Assembly: GCA_034440615.1 (NCBI GenBank)
Contig: JAOTOM010004388.1
Coordinates: forward strand, 152,501 to 216,500
DNA from: Ashinkailepas kermadecensis
Lineage: Eukaryota; Arthropoda; Thecostraca; Neolepadidae
Direction: 5' to 3'
Length of the DNA: 64,000 nt
The translations under genes and the position numbers were made by a program. The notes beneath the pieces are model-generated. The model had not been told where the DNA came from. It made no database searches and saw only the letters and a list, made by a program, of their open reading frames with translations. The first letter of the stretch is position 1. Every line of letters begins with the position of its first letter. Shown in pieces: positions 23,067 to 35,839 of the stretch.

Positions 23067-25203
23067 GGGGTGTTGCGGTTGCGTGGAGGAGCGCAATATG
23101 TGGTAATGGCTGTGCTAAGCATTTTTTGCTTCCCTGTTTGTCTGTGTCTGAAGAGCGTCGCGACTGCAGGTAACATGTCCGATGTTTTTGCTGGGATGAA
23201 ATCCAGACACTAATCCTCTTATGGTGTATGTTTAATGCTGAAGTGTTTTCAGTGATGGATTTGAGGTGGTAAACATGGTTTTCGATAGGCTGCAACGCAT
23301 TAACGGCTCCGAGAAACAGAATTACATTTAGCTTGGCGTGCTTTATTTTATACCCTCGCGATGGAAAGTCCACTTTTGGCTCTGGTCATGTAAATAGAGC
23401 TGGAAGTGTTGACTCCGTGCCACTGATCGAAGTGGTTGTGAGCTGCTGGTTCCCCACGTCTGCACTTCGCCGCCGCCGATGTATCCTCGTAGTACAGCTC
23501 TCGATGCCTATGTATTACAATGCACAACTCCGCAGGCCACACCAGACAGTTTCACCAGCCTGGCAGGAACTCACGCAATGTCTTGGAAACCCACGGAGGA
23601 GGGATGAACTGCGTTTGCACTTACTCACCCTTCTTATGTATGTATGTGGGTGGGTGTGCGCACAAAAGTCACGGTCAGGTTCATGTAGCTCTGTAATGAA
23701 GGCGAATGCTCCCAGTTGATAGCACACTTCGAATCTGTGCGAAAGGTCCGTAGTTTGGTGTCTTCGCAACTACGTAATGAATGTGCTTAGCGTGAGCCAG
23801 ATAATCACACTACCTGATAACGTCATGTATCTCATTGTATGTACTGGCGGATGCAATAACTTCACTTTAGGGTCGTCCGGGGGGGGGGGCAAGCTTCAAG
23901 ATTCCCTCCTCCGTTTGCGGATTACTCCGATTTGGATGGGCTTTGTATGTCTATTTTCACATTAAATGTTATGTATTTTGATAAACGTACTGGTGGTCTA
24001 CGATACTTATTAGTCAGTCAGCTGCTCTGTGGGCATGGTCGGATTCCGCCTGGATTCGCCAGTGATTCTGCGACTGGATTGCAGCTCCGACTGGCTCAAT
24101 ATTTTACAAACTCTGGTTGTACATATGCGATAATTTGTAACCATTGTCTCTCAAAGTGCATTAAAAATGTTGCACCTCTACCATGAAGTTAATAATTTTT
24201 GTATTGGCCTTACATGGCAGCCGCCAACGCCTCCTCACGACAAGAGTTTGTTGGAATCAACAGGCTGTGCAAATAGACCAACACGGCCTTGACATGATGT
24301 CAGCTCCGCCGGAAGGCCAGTCCAGTATCAGTTATACAGGGCAGCGAGTTGTGCGATCTCAGTTATGCAGAGCGGCGAGTGTATGATGTCAGCAATGACA
24401 GCCAGTCGGTCAGCTCGTGATTTCCTGCACTTGGTCAGCCGCCAGTGCAAACCAGACGCTGTGAAAACAACCCATGGATAATTGTATTCTCGTTCGGCGC
24501 TTTGCTATTTCAAGTATTTTACTACACCATTACGATGTAGGTTGCGCTCGTCAGGAACCAGTACTCGCGGTAATGATAAGTATCTCCGGTTGGCAGATGC
24601 GGACGCGCGGCTATTCCATTGTGCGACGCGCCCTGCATTGTGTCAATGACACGGCGAAATTGACCCGGCAGACTATTGATTCAGATTGAAGTAACCCGGC
24701 TGAACCGGTATTAACTCGGCGGAAGCAATGCCAGCCGTATTCGAGCGGGATTTAGTCCGGCTTATGGCTGCACCATCGCCTGCATGCCCGACATGTTCGC
24801 TGATGGGTGGTGGCGGTTGTCGGCTTACCCCCCCCCCTCCGACGCAGATCTGCACTGCGCGGCGGGCGGCGCATCGCCGCTTCACGACCCGGCGCGTCCC
24901 AGTGGACATTTTCCGCTGATCGGCTGCCGGTCGGCGGCTCCGTCTCGGCCGAGCATTGCATTGATTGGTGGCCGAGAGCGGCGATGATTTGCCGGCCGGG
25001 CCGGGCCGGGCCGGGCCCACTTGGCAGCGCGGTCGGATCGCACCGGCACTCATCAGTCATCAGCCACGGCGCCGCCGCCGCCGCCGCCGCAGCACCAGGG
25101 CCTGTCTCCTGCCGCCGGTCTCCTGCCGCCGCACGAGAGCCGATCTCCTGCCGCCGCACACGAGCACACCTCTTGTTGCCAGTGTTGGATAAACTTGACG
25201 TGA
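23067..25203. other. no gene recognised
   Basis: Mixed composition, with a CpG-rich patch at 24720-25180. Short GCCGGGCC and GCC-triplet runs occur near 24990-25015 and 25065-25090. The frames have no recognisable domain. Confidence 0.4.
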
Positions 25204-25363
25204 GGGGACGAGTGGTCTAGGGGTAAGATGCTCGTCTCACAATCGAAAGGTTGTGGGTTCCAGTCTCACCTGTCGCTACTCTTCGCCCGCGACCAATCGG
25301 CGTGAGAGATTGGCGACGCTACATGACTCATCGGTCGACGTGTCGTAAAACCAATAACCAACC
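25204..25363 (+). mobile_element. tRNA-Val-like SINE
   Basis: Full-length copy flanked by a perfect 12-bp target-site duplication (AACTTGACGTGA; 25192-25203 and 25364-25375). The B-box carries a change (GGGTTCCAGTCTC). Confidence 0.93.
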
Positions 25364-26149
25364 AACTTGACGTGATATAGACTAGCATCACTCCGCTGTA
25401 GAATTTGCACGGGCTCCAGAAGGACAAAAAGTGGTGATCCAGAAAGATATGAAAAAGTCCAATGGTCGAGATAAATTATGATATGTTCAGGCATTATGAC
25501 TTTAGGAAGTTATTGATAATTTATATTGCTGCTTCTCGGTAGGTGGAAATTAAGGCCCCTATAATTATGTCCTAGGTGACGCATGTTTGACGTGACAGTG
25601 GTGTTGTTTTCCCGTTGTCGTGGTGCGCTTGTGGCGCGTGCGTGTTCTGTCGTTGTGTCGCAACAGCGCCGGAAGCTTTGTGCGCGTCTGGCTCCCGGCG
25701 CACTGCCGAGCGTCCAGGCCGAAGTGCGGCGCTGGCGTACTGCGCAGCGGCCGTACGTCCCGGCCTCGTACGGCGGACACGTACCGTGGCCGGACCTTGG
25801 AGCGGCGACCCGGCTGGATGTGGCGGGCATCCGGCACCGCTGCTGGGTGGCGCCAACTTGCCCGACTTGCGGGTGGCCTGCGGAGCCGGGGACGTCGGGT
25901 CGCGCCGTGCCGCCCGTGTTCGGTGGAGTATGCATCGTTCCGATCGCACCGTGCCGCCCGTGTTCGGTGGAGCGCGCGTCGTTCCCCGATGCAATGCGAC
26001 GACACTTGTCGGGCTGTGATGCGGCTGGAGCCGAGCGAGGCCGGCGGCGAGGCTGCACTGTGCGCGGAGCCCCCTGTCGTCGTGTGGTTTTTGCGCCACT
26101 CGAAATTCATCTATGCAATCGGCTGAGCACGTGAGCTGCCGACTTCGGC

Positions 26150-26335
26150 CGTCTGGTGGAAGGAGCGAGATGGCGAGACGGCTGTGTGATGTGGGCCGCG
26201 GCGGCCGCCGTCCGCTGCTGTGTCCGCTGCTGTGGGACGTCTGGTGGAAGGAGCGAGATGGCGAGACGGGTGCCTTATGTGGATTGTGAACCGCGGCGGC
26301 CGCCGTGCGCTGCTGTGGGCCGCCTGCCTGCTCGC
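26150..26335. repeat. tandem duplication, about 93-bp unit
   Basis: Two copies of a unit with GTCTGGTGGAAGGAGCGAGA, TGGCGAGACGG and CGCGGCGGCCGCCG. It lies in a CpG-rich block (25580-26950) without a recognisable gene. Confidence 0.75.
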
Positions 26336-26625
26336 ACCGAGATGAGTTGATCCGTATGCGAGTTCGTGCTCGATGCAGTCGATCCGCTCTCCATCGGATT
26401 GCTGTTGCGCTTCCGCCAGCCGGAGCGCGAATCAAGCGGATTGGCCGGCGCGCCGGCGTCGTTGGACACGCGCTTGCCGTCGATGCGATAGCGCGGACGA
26501 CGCGGACGGACGCCACGTCAAAACGGACTTATGCGATTGTCGCGATGAGATACCGCGCGGACGATGTGAACTCGACACCACGCGACGCCAGCACGGATAT
26601 ATCGACCGGTGCGGCGTGATTGTGC

Positions 26626-26727
26626 GGCTCCGGCCGAACGCCGTCGTGGTGTCGGCGGAAGCTGTCGACACGCCGCTCGCCCTGCACGAGCTATGTCCCC
26701 ACTGTGAAGTGTGAGGCGATGTCGATG
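26626..26727 (+). repeat. dispersed ~100-bp segment, copy 1
   Basis: Matches 28108-28212 in the same orientation, including CGTCGTGGTGTCGGCGGAAG and GTCGACACGCCGCTCGCCCT. The copies differ by a few substitutions and a one-base indel. Confidence 0.8.
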
Positions 26728-26949
26728 TGCGCCGTGTGGTCATTGCGGTCGATTGCCTTCAGAATGCTGGCGATGTGACGTTTTCGTCGACGACTGCCGA
26801 GCGGTGTGCTGTGCGGGTGACGGCTGGTGCCGGCCGGACGCAGTGGTGGTGAGAGCCGTCATGTCTGCCGGTGGTGTTGCAAACGGGACGCGAGTCGTCC
26901 GGCTCAGCTCAGCTCAGAATACTGAACAGTGCAGCTGTGGTGCGCGGCA

Positions 26950-28107
26950 GTGACGGATCCAGAAGCCTGGTTTAGGGCCGGTGGGTGGGGGAATTGAAAA
27001 TCTCCCATTTGGAAAAACTTCGGAATTGAACAGCTGGCATTTGTCGGGACCGTGTAGGACAATATTTGTTCAGTGGAATTGTTTTATATTTCGAGAACAT
27101 TTAATTGTAGTGCAAAAGTTTTATTTTAATCGGCCTTTTGGCGGGGAGATGGCCCCGTGCCGTCGACACCCAGATTCGCCAGTGATGAGCGGCCATCCGT
27201 TGACCGACTACCTGCGCTGCACACGTGTTGAGCGGTGGCGGCTGCACGCACGGCCGCTGCCTCTGGCGCACCAGTCACCACTGTGGTGGCGGCTTTGTAG
27301 GCGGCGCACGTGTGCACAGCGTGCACGTGTGCACAGCGTGCACGGACACGCGCGCGCACTTGGTGGTAGGCCGCTGCCGAATGCGTCAGTCGCCACATCG
27401 GCGACAGTCGCCGTCAGTCGCCACATTGGCACAGCTGCACTGCTGCATAACGGCCTGTAGATAATGTAACGGACGCTTAGCGTTCTTTGGGGGCGAGAGG
27501 GGGGGGAGGGGAGGGCTGGGGCTTCACAACGGTGACCGGTGGGTGGTGACTGTGCAGTATTCCGAAATGATGTGAAAACCTCACACAAGACAACGGAAGT
27601 TCTGTCGTTTTGGTTTAGTGGGTGTCGGCAGGAACTCGAGTAGCATGTGAACTGTGGGGGGCAGCTTTCCAGTGGGTAGTTCTGTGATGTGGAGACACTG
27701 CGCTGGGTTACCCACGTTTGGAACTGGGCCATCGTGGTGGAGGTCGATTCGATCTTCGTAAAGTCTTCCGAGATGACTGCTGAGCTGTCCAAGATAGCGC
27801 GTTCAAGTTGGCATGCCTTCCAATAATAGACGAACGCACTATGCTAAAGTGGGGTTCCATTCTCTTATGGTTCCGGAGCTAGAGCAGGTTAAAATCAGGT
27901 CATGCCCCCCTGGCAATGCAGTTTTTTTTATGTATATTGGAACATTTTTCATAGACAAGCGGTATAGGATGCAGTCAAAAGTGAAAGGTGGGTATGTAGA
28001 CAAATGATGAAATAAAAATACAAAAATGGTATACTGAGCTCAATTCACCACGTCAAATGGAAATTAAGATATGCAAATGTTCGCATAATTGTGGCTCGTT
28101 TTCTTTC
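26950..28107. other. no gene recognised
   Basis: Contains a small tandem palindrome, GTGCACAGCGTGCAC, twice near 27310-27340. The open frames show no domain I can name. Confidence 0.4.
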
Positions 28108-28212
28108 AAAGTCTCCGGCCAGACGCCGTCGTGGTGTCGGCGGAAGGCTGTCGACACGCCGCTCGCCCTGCACCAGCTATGTCTCCACTGTGAAGTTTGA
28201 GGCGATGTCGAT
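28108..28212 (+). repeat. dispersed ~100-bp segment, copy 2
   Basis: Partner of 26626-26727, about 1.48 kb downstream. A second related pair lies close by: about 28641-28725 matches about 30048-30120 (TGAACGTGCCGGTG / TGAGCGTGCCAGTG, then TATGRAAGCACGRAATT). Confidence 0.8.
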
Positions 28213-28439
28213 GCAATGGCAAATTATGATGTTTAATAGCGTTCCCAGTTTCAAGTCAATATCAGTCAAGTGACTGAGCTATGACCTGAAACGCCCCGGG
28301 GAGGAAGTACATGTATTCCAGGCGTTCAGGAGGATGACATACAGGCTATTGCGAAGTGAAATGGCAAAGGCATGGTAATTTTGCACGCGGATTTAATTTC
28401 TTATATGATTAGGATCCCGACATTTTTAACACTTTCCAA

Positions 28440-28488
28440 GTTACATGGCCAGTGCAGTCGATGCGCCCTAAAGCCCAAATAACTAACT
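28440..28488 (+). mobile_element. LINE/SINE 3' tail fragment
   Basis: TTACATGGCCAGTGCAGTCG then ATGCGCCCTAAAGCCCAAAT and AACTAAC match the LINE tail. No target-site duplication was found. Confidence 0.7.
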
Positions 28489-28489
28489 G

Positions 28490-30596
28490 AACATTTCCCC
28501 ATAATTATCCAAGGTAGAGCACCTTTGGTTTGCCCAGTGACAATCATAACCATTTTCCTGAGTGCCGTTTGTTTGGAATGTTGTCAGATTTAACAGTTCA
28601 CCACATTTTTTCCAGTGACTTGGTCAGGACGGGATTGGTGACCTGAACATTTGAGCGTGCCAGTGTGTGGCTGCTTCTTCAGTCTGCATATCCTAGGTAT
28701 GGAAGCACGGAATTTTATTTGTCTCACGATCCGAGTCCAAAAGCTTGAAAACCGAGTTACGGCTGCACCAAGGCATTGGCGTGTTTGACCTGACCTGGTA
28801 GGTTAACAAAAAGAGGAAGGGAATGCTGTTCCAAGTACCACTGGAAGTTCGATTATTGAGCTACACCATGCTGTTCACCGCATCTCTATGGTGCTTGAAA
28901 CAAACATAATTTGGGGGCGGGGTCAAACTGACTCCTATCAACTGGTGACATTCCATCCAACTGAACCCCGCACTGCGAGGGATAGAAAATGATGCCGTAA
29001 TTCGAGGATTAAGCACAATCTACCACCACCAGCACATTCAGCGGCACAATTCAGCTTGTATATGTAATACGAGCCATGATTGATCACCCCATTTATAAAT
29101 GTGATGCAAGTGTAATGCATGTCCGGAGCAAGGATGTGGTGTGCACGACGGTCACAACTTCCCAAAGATAACCCGACCATGTGTTTAACGTTGTGAAATT
29201 GATTGGGGCGCAAATACCCTTTTTAATTGCGAAAGCTGGGTCAGAAACCGTTTTTATCTAGTGTACTCCTATAGGCCCAGTGGTTAAGCTTCGGTTTGAT
29301 CGGGGGGATGGGGTCAACTTAATGATTGAGAGGCCAGAGGCCCCTTGCGTGTGCAAAGTGACATCCCTGGATGTGAACATGGGTGTCGTTTTATATACTT
29401 TTGAGGAACCATTGTTCCTTCACTGTTTATTCACCCCAATGACTTCCGGATCTAGCGTGAGACGTTATGTGGCGGCCCCTCCCCTGTCTCCCCGCTGCTT
29501 GAGAGCATGATTAAGAATGCATGCACTGCCTCCCCAGCATCGATTTGAGCAGTGCCACCCACCCGTTCAGGTGGCTGTGTTGGCGGCGCGTGGACCGGTT
29601 GGCGCCATTTCGACCCGCCGTCTTCAGCAGCTCCTCCGGCCGGAACATTCGCACACGGCCGGCAGCTTTTGTGCTGTGTTTGTGGCGATGATGAGTGCGG
29701 AGGGGCGGGCGGTGGTGCGTGAGCCGTGGACCGGGGGCTACTGCCGAGTCCGCGGCTCGGTGGCGGCCGTTTCCGTGTGCCGAGCTGTGCGAGTGAGCTG
29801 CTCGGCGGGCGCCACAACAGCTAGGCCCCCCACCGCCAGGCAGCCCGCCGCGCCGCCAAGGCCGCCGTCGCCATTGTTCGCCGCCGCGTCAACTGAGCTG
29901 CCGTCGCCAGCAGCTCTGTTTGGAGCCGCATGGCCGACACGTGCACACTGCATAGTGCATGTCTCGCGCGGCTCGTGGTCTGCCCCTCCCCCCCCCTCCC
30001 GGAGAGCACGCGCTGACCGGTCAGCATCTGACCGCCGTGGTTGGCGACCGTGACCTTTGAACGTGCCGGTGCGTGAGGCTATTTCTCCAGTCCGCATGTC
30101 ATATATATGAAAGCACGAAATTGCAGACAGGGCTGGCAGCCCTGGCCCTCCCTGACTGCCAGCCTCAGTTGTCTCTGTGTCCCCGCTCCCTGGACCGCAG
30201 TCCTGACCTCTGGCCGACAGGCCTCGTGCTCTCTGGCCCATAACCCGGACCCCGAACAACAGACCGGATGAGCGCGAAATGAGCGGTGCAGTTGCTTCGC
30301 TTTAAAGCCCCCAAAAGATATAAATCGATCGCAGCCCGGATCATTTCTGGTCGACACCCTGAAGCTTATCTGGCCCATATGCCAGGCCACAGGGCTAAAA
30401 AATGGACTGTTCCTGGTTTTTATCATCGAAAACATTACCCTCCGCGAACAGTTGCCCTTCCCTTTTCGAACCGGAGAGTTGAATGGACTAACTAACTATT
30501 TGGGTTTGACTAACTATTAATTTAGTGATCGTTAAGGACATGCCCAAAACTCAATGCAAAATACACAAGGAAATTTCTGACATCTCATGTCAAGAG
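28490..30596. other. no gene recognised
   Basis: AT-richer to 29500, then a CpG-rich patch at 29560-30060. I see no exon or domain that I can support. Confidence 0.4.
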
Positions 30597-30770
30597 GGGG
30601 GGGGGGGGATGTCCGAGTGGTTAAGGCTCTGAGTACCAAAGGCCCCGGGTTCAACACTCGCACTACTCGGGACATTCTCCAATCCCGCGGATCACCGGCG
30701 AAACAGTGTGGGCGGCGCTATTAGCCGTGATCGTGCATGAAGTGCGTCGAGAACCACCCAACAAACAAAC
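30597..30770 (+). mobile_element. class II tRNA-derived SINE
   Basis: Same family as 1204-1379, preceded by a G run. The head (GATGTCCGAGTGGTTAAGGC) lacks seven bases present in other copies. It ends GAACCACCCAACAAAC. The flanks carry only a weak candidate duplication (CAAGAG/TTAAGAG). Confidence 0.85.
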
Positions 30771-30879
30771 AACATTAAGAGATGGAAAATTATCTGTTCC
30801 AAATTGAGCGGCCAAAATTTTCCCTCCACATCCAAGATACTAAAATATAAATCCAAGCCTGTCCCGGGCCGACGACCTG

Positions 30880-31370
30880 GACCCTCCCTGGACCACAACC
30901 CTGGACCTCAATGGACCACAGCCTTGGGCCTCCCTGAACCACAACCCTGCACCTCCCTGGACCACGGCCCCGGGCTTCCCTGGACCACAGCCCTGAATCT
31001 TCCTGGACCACGGCCCTGGACCTATCTGGACCACAGCCCTGGACCTCTCTGGACCACAGCCCTGGACCTCTCTGGACCACAGCCCCGGACCTCCCTGGAC
31101 CACAGCCCTGGACCCTCCTGGACCGCAGCCCTGGACCCTCCTGGACCACAGCCCTGAACCTTCCTGGACCTCCCTGGACCACAGCCCTGAGCCTTTCGGG
31201 ACCACAGCCCTGGACCTCTCTGGATCACAGCCTCGGTCCTCCCTGGACCACAGTCCTGGACCCTCCTGGACCGCAGCCCCGGGCCTCCCTGGACCACATC
31301 CCTGGACATCCCTGGACCACAGCCATGAACCTTCCTGGATCACAGCCCTGAACCTCCCTGACATACAAGG
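30880..31370. repeat. 23-bp minisatellite
   Basis: About 20 units of GGACCACAGCCCTGGACCTC then TCT, regular at 31028-31150 and variable elsewhere. Minus-strand Gly/Pro/Arg frames of up to 223 aa are shadows. Confidence 0.93.
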
Positions 31371-31616
31371 CCTGGCCCGCTGGAGCCGCTGGCCCACGGA
31401 CCCCATACCACAGACCCCAGAATGGGCGCAAAGTGACCAACTCGCCCCAAAGCACAGGTTCATCACCACTGACCACAGACCACAGACCGCAGGCCGACAC
31501 TCGGACCGCACCTCTCACCACCACCCGCTCCAGGGCACGCTGATTGCCCTCTATTGAAGTGATCAGCGAGCGAGTCGGCCGGAACGCCCGCCGGCAATTG
31601 GATTTGGCCGCTTTCG

Positions 31617-31670
31617 GCGGTGCGGTGCTGTGCGTGGCCGCGCGAGCGGCCACGCACAACACCGCACCGC
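31617..31670. repeat. near-perfect 25-bp inverted repeat
   Basis: The left arm, 31617-31641, starts GCGGTGCGGTGCTGTGCGTG. It pairs with 31646-31670 with one mismatch around the 4-base loop GCGA. A second smaller hairpin follows directly: GACAACAAAC at 31671-31680 against GTTTGTTGGTC at about 31688-31698. Confidence 0.85.
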
Positions 31671-31853
31671 GACAACAAACAGCGAGTGTTTGTTGGTCGG
31701 CGGTGTGCGGTGCGCCGGCGGCTGAGCTGGCCAGGACGAGTTCGGTTAGACAGCTGGCGAACAGGCGGCTGGCGGCGCCTTGACATCATTGAGCATGTGA
31801 ATATTCAGACACCAAATGGCTGCATAAGTACGGACAGCTCTCCCGACGGCTGA

Positions 31854-32352
31854 TTGTCAGCGGTGACTGGACTGTCGGTCAGCGGTGACCGGACTGTCGG
31901 TCAGCGGTGGCTGTGTTGTAGGTCAGCGGTGGCTGGGTTGTCGGTCAGCAGTGGCTGGACTGTCGGTCAGCGGTGGCTGGACTGTCGGTCAGCAGTGGCT
32001 GGACTGTCGGTCAGCAGTGGCTGGGCTGTCGGTCAGCGGTGGCTGGGCTGTCGGTCAGCGGTGACTGGGCTGTCCGTCAGCGGTGGCTGGACTGTCGGTC
32101 AGCGGTGACTGGGCTGTCCGTCAGCGGTGGCTGGGCTGTCGGTCAGCGGTGGCTGGACTGTCGGTCAGCGGTGGCTGGACTGTCGGTCAGCGGTGGCTGG
32201 ACTGTCGGTCAGCGGTGACTGGGCTGTCCGTCAGCGGTGGCTGGACTGTCGGTCAGCGGTGACTGGACTGTCGGTCAGCAGTGGCTGGACTGTCGGTCAG
32301 CAGTGGCTGGGCTGTCGGTCAGCAGTGGCTGGGCTGTCTGTCAGCGGTGACG
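31854..32352. repeat. 22-bp minisatellite
   Basis: About 22 units of GGTCAGCGGTGGCTGGACTG then TC, with substitutions CGG/CAG, GGCTGG/GACTGG and GTCGG/GTCCG shared between non-adjacent units. Confidence 0.95.
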
Positions 32353-32829
32353 ATTGCCGTGAGGTGTGACTGGTGCGGTGCTGGAGCCGGACAGGGTGCA
32401 CCCACTTCCAGCCTGTGTTTTGAACGAATTGTTGCATTATTTTCCCTTGCTTGAAGATGCTCTGCCCACTTGGTTTCTAACCAGCTCTGGCGGAGCTCGA
32501 CACGTTTTTGTTTTGTATTGGTTATTAAAAATATTTCAGCGCGAAAAACAGCAATAAGCGTCGCGAGCGGACGTCCCGCCCCATGTGGTTGGGAGGATAT
32601 TGTTTACACACAAAGGTGACCGTTGCAGGTTACTGGCGGAAGGTATGGTTCGGGCAGGCTCCATTTCCGGTTATTCGCTCCAGAATCGACTGTCGTTCCG
32701 TAGACCCCCCCCCCCCACACACGCATACTAAGGTGTCCTTGTCTGCGTCGGAGCATTACATTGGCGTCCAACTCTTGAAAAGCACTAGTTGTTGCAGTCA
32801 CTGCCACACTGGTACATTGGCCAATTGTT

Positions 32830-33470
32830 GAAGCACCGTTGTAGCCACCACCATACTTTTGCGTCGGCGAACTGTTGAATCAGTGTATTCACCACGACGT
32901 GGCTACGTGGGACAACTGTTGAATCAATGTAGTCACCACCGTACAGCTTCATGGGGAAACTGTTAAATCAATGTAGTCACCACCGTACAGCTACATGTGG
33001 AAACTGTTGAATAAGTGTAGTCATCACCGTACAGCTACATGGGAAAATGTTGAATCAGTGTAGTCACCACCGTACGGCTACATGGGGGAACTGTTGAATC
33101 AGTGTAGTCACCACCACACGACTACTTGGGGAAACTGTTGAATCTGTGTAGTCACCATCGTACGGCTACATGGGGAAGCTGTTGAATCAATGTAGTCACC
33201 ACCGTGCAGCTACATAGAGAAACTGTTGAATCAATGTAGTCACCACCGTACGGCTACATGTGGAAACTGTTGAATATGTGTAGTCACCACCGCACGGCTA
33301 CATAGGGCAGCAGTTGAATAAGTGCAGTCACCACCGGGCTATATTACCTTTGCAGTCGATGCGCCCCTAAACTACGATAACTACAATACAAGTAGCCACC
33401 ACCGCACGGTTACGTGGGGCAACTGTTGAATCAGTGTAGTCACCACGGCGCGACTACGTCGACCAGCAAA
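32830..33470. repeat. 44-bp minisatellite
   Basis: About 13 units: GAATCAGTGTAGTCACCACC then GTACGGCTACATGGGGAAAC and TGTT. It is interrupted near 33336-33390 by a LINE/SINE tail. Confidence 0.93.
33336..33390 (+). mobile_element. LINE/SINE tail fragment inside a minisatellite
   Basis: GGGCTATATTACCTTTGCAG, TCGATGCGCCCCTAAACTAC and GATAACTAC match the LINE tail. The array phrase before it (AGTCACCACCG) recurs after it (AGCCACCACCG), so insertion into an existing array is likely. Confidence 0.7.
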
Positions 33471-33876
33471 GGGTAATTGACGTCGGAACTGAATGCACCA
33501 CACCATTCATTGGCTCACATTGATTCTTCATCAGCATCGTCGGCGCCAAATTACGGCGGACATTGACGGCCCCGCCCAGCGCTCATTCATTCTGGTCGAG
33601 ACCGGTGACGTCAGCTATCCAATCTCGGCCGGCCGCGGCTCATCAGCAGTGGCCAGTGCCGCTCTGACCTGTGATCGCACCCCGCTGTCCGCTGGTCAGA
33701 CGGTCGACCGAGGTCAGACCGTCAACCGACATCCCTCCCCTTCCCACTCCCGCCCAGGCTGCGATGGCAGTGGTTGCAACGTGGCGACCGAGGAAAACAT
33801 TGTCGTGCGGCCTAGTCTGCTTCGGCTCTCAACTGTGACATCTCACTGCCCTCGTTCTCGTGTTTCAGGCACCATG

Positions 33877-34068
33877 TTTGTTGTTGTTTGTTTATTGGGT
33901 GGTTCTCGACGCACTTTATGCACGATCACGGCTAATGGCGCCGCCCACACTTTCGCCGGCGGGCCGCGGAATTGGGAAATGTCCCGAGTGGTGCGAGTGT
34001 TGAACTCGGGACCTTTGGTACCCAAAACTCTTTGGAACCCACTTTAACCACTCGGCCATCCCCGCTTC
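33877..34068 (-). mobile_element. class II tRNA-derived SINE, minus strand
   Basis: Same family as 1204-1379, reversed, flanked by a perfect 13-bp duplication (TTCAGGCACCATG; 33864-33876 and 34069-34081). The head contains an insertion of about 15 bp relative to other copies. Confidence 0.93.
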
Positions 34069-34824
34069 TTCAGGCACCATGCGTGCTGAGGGTGTTCTTC
34101 ATCAATTGTATGCCATGTCTCCTGTTTCGTTTGCTGATTGTGTGCATCAGGCTGTTGGGACCAGTTGTGCGAGCTCGAGTTCTCGTTCTTGTCTTCAGTG
34201 TGTTTTGCAGCGACTCTCTGTCGATGTATCTTTCTAGAATGTAGCTAATTAAAACAAGGTGAGCGGTTCCCTATATGAATTTTAGACTCCTTAGACCATG
34301 AAGACATTTTGTTGTGTGCGGTGTGCGAAGTTTTTGAGAAGTGATAAATTTTGATTTTCTGCGAACAGAAAGGAAATGAATGACTAGAAGAGTATTTATT
34401 GAGAATCACTGTTTTGCGCACGAAGCAACATCATCATTGTGTTCGTCCATGTCCATGAAATATGTTTAATAGACGGGATTGAACTCTCTCAAATTGCACC
34501 GAATGCTTCCTACAGTGTTCCTTAAGCACACTTCGTTCCATTCTTCGCTGGCAACAAGCGTACTACTGTTGACCATGAACATATATTTGGCAAACATTTC
34601 TCCCGTGCTACCCAGCTCGAGCGATTTTCTGGCGCACCGGGTGGGTGTAGCTGCCGAGGACATGTCCTCTGACCAGCCTGACGTGCCGCTGCTGCTGCAG
34701 CTACTATTTCACCCTGCCACCTGCGCATCGCGGTCCGGTTGCCACCCAGCCGTTGTGCACTCGGTGCCGTGCCATCGGCCCGCGCCGTGGTGTTCGGTCA
34801 CATCGCGGCCCACTGCTGGCGGCA

Positions 34825-35170
34825 CTGGGTGGGGAGCAAGTGGCACTGGGTAGACAGCAAGTGGCACTGGATGGGCAGCGAGTGGCACTGGATGGGCAGC
34901 GAGTGGCACTGGATGGGCAGCGAGTGGCACTGGATGGGCAGCAAGTGGCACTGGATGGGCAGCAAGTGGCACTGGATGGGCAGCGAGTGGCACTGGATGG
35001 GCAGCGAGTGGCACTGGATGGGCAGCGAGTGGCACTGGATGGGCAGCGAGTGGCACTGGATGGGCAGCGAGTGGCACTGGATGGGCAGCAAGTGGCACTG
35101 GATGGGCAGCGAGTGGCACTGGATGGGCAGCGAGTGGCAGTGGATGGGCAGCGAGTGGCACTGGGTGTGT
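34825..35170. repeat. 21-bp minisatellite
   Basis: About 16 units of TGGCACTGGATGGGCAGCGA then G. The period is divisible by three and there are no stops, so several frames on both strands stay open (7-aa protein repeats). These are shadows. Confidence 0.95.
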
Positions 35171-35839
35171 TATGGCTGCGCGCTGTTGAGGGATAGACCT
35201 GCTGAGGAACGGTCCTCTACAACAGCCGAGATCACCAGCACGTTAGCAGGCTGGAAAATTAACCACACACGGACGGACCTAGACTTCTCTCATCTCCAGC
35301 TACCTACAATGGTTTCACCACGGTCCATCACTCAGATTGCACGTAGATGGACAATCGTGCAGCGGCTTTGTGCGCTGAACCCATGCCCCATCGATGGGTA
35401 TGCTGCGCAGTAGCCGCGGGCCGTGGGGTCAGAGGCGGCACACTTGGGGCACCATCACAACACCTGGGATTTGTGCCAGAACGCGGCGGGCCGTGAATAT
35501 CTCTGGCGCCCGTCTGTCTATGCAGTTCGACCTTGGCCGGCTTGTACTGGCGCGCCGCTTACCCGGCGGCCCCGGCGCGCTATTTCGGGTGGTCACAATC
35601 GACGGGCCGATTTCCGACCGGCGGAGGAGCCCCGGAAGTGGTGCCGCCCCCTGTCTCGGCCCAGTTGGCGGCAGCTGGCGCCTCTGCGGCGGCCAGCCGG
35701 CCTCTGTTCTTGGTGCCCGTCCGGCCGGCGTGAGACGATGGCAGTCGACGCTGTGGTCAGCATATCCGATACGAATGGGCGGACTCCAGAGACGGAGAGG
35801 GAAATTGATGCGCCAACTAACTGCGCCGACCGGGGATGG

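Noticed and set aside
31420..31480. Another tail copy (GGGCGCAAAGTGACCAACTC, then GCCCCAAAGCACAG)
   Set aside because: The similarity is only partial, and the flanking ACCACAGACC repeats belong to the neighbouring minisatellite, so insertion cannot be shown.
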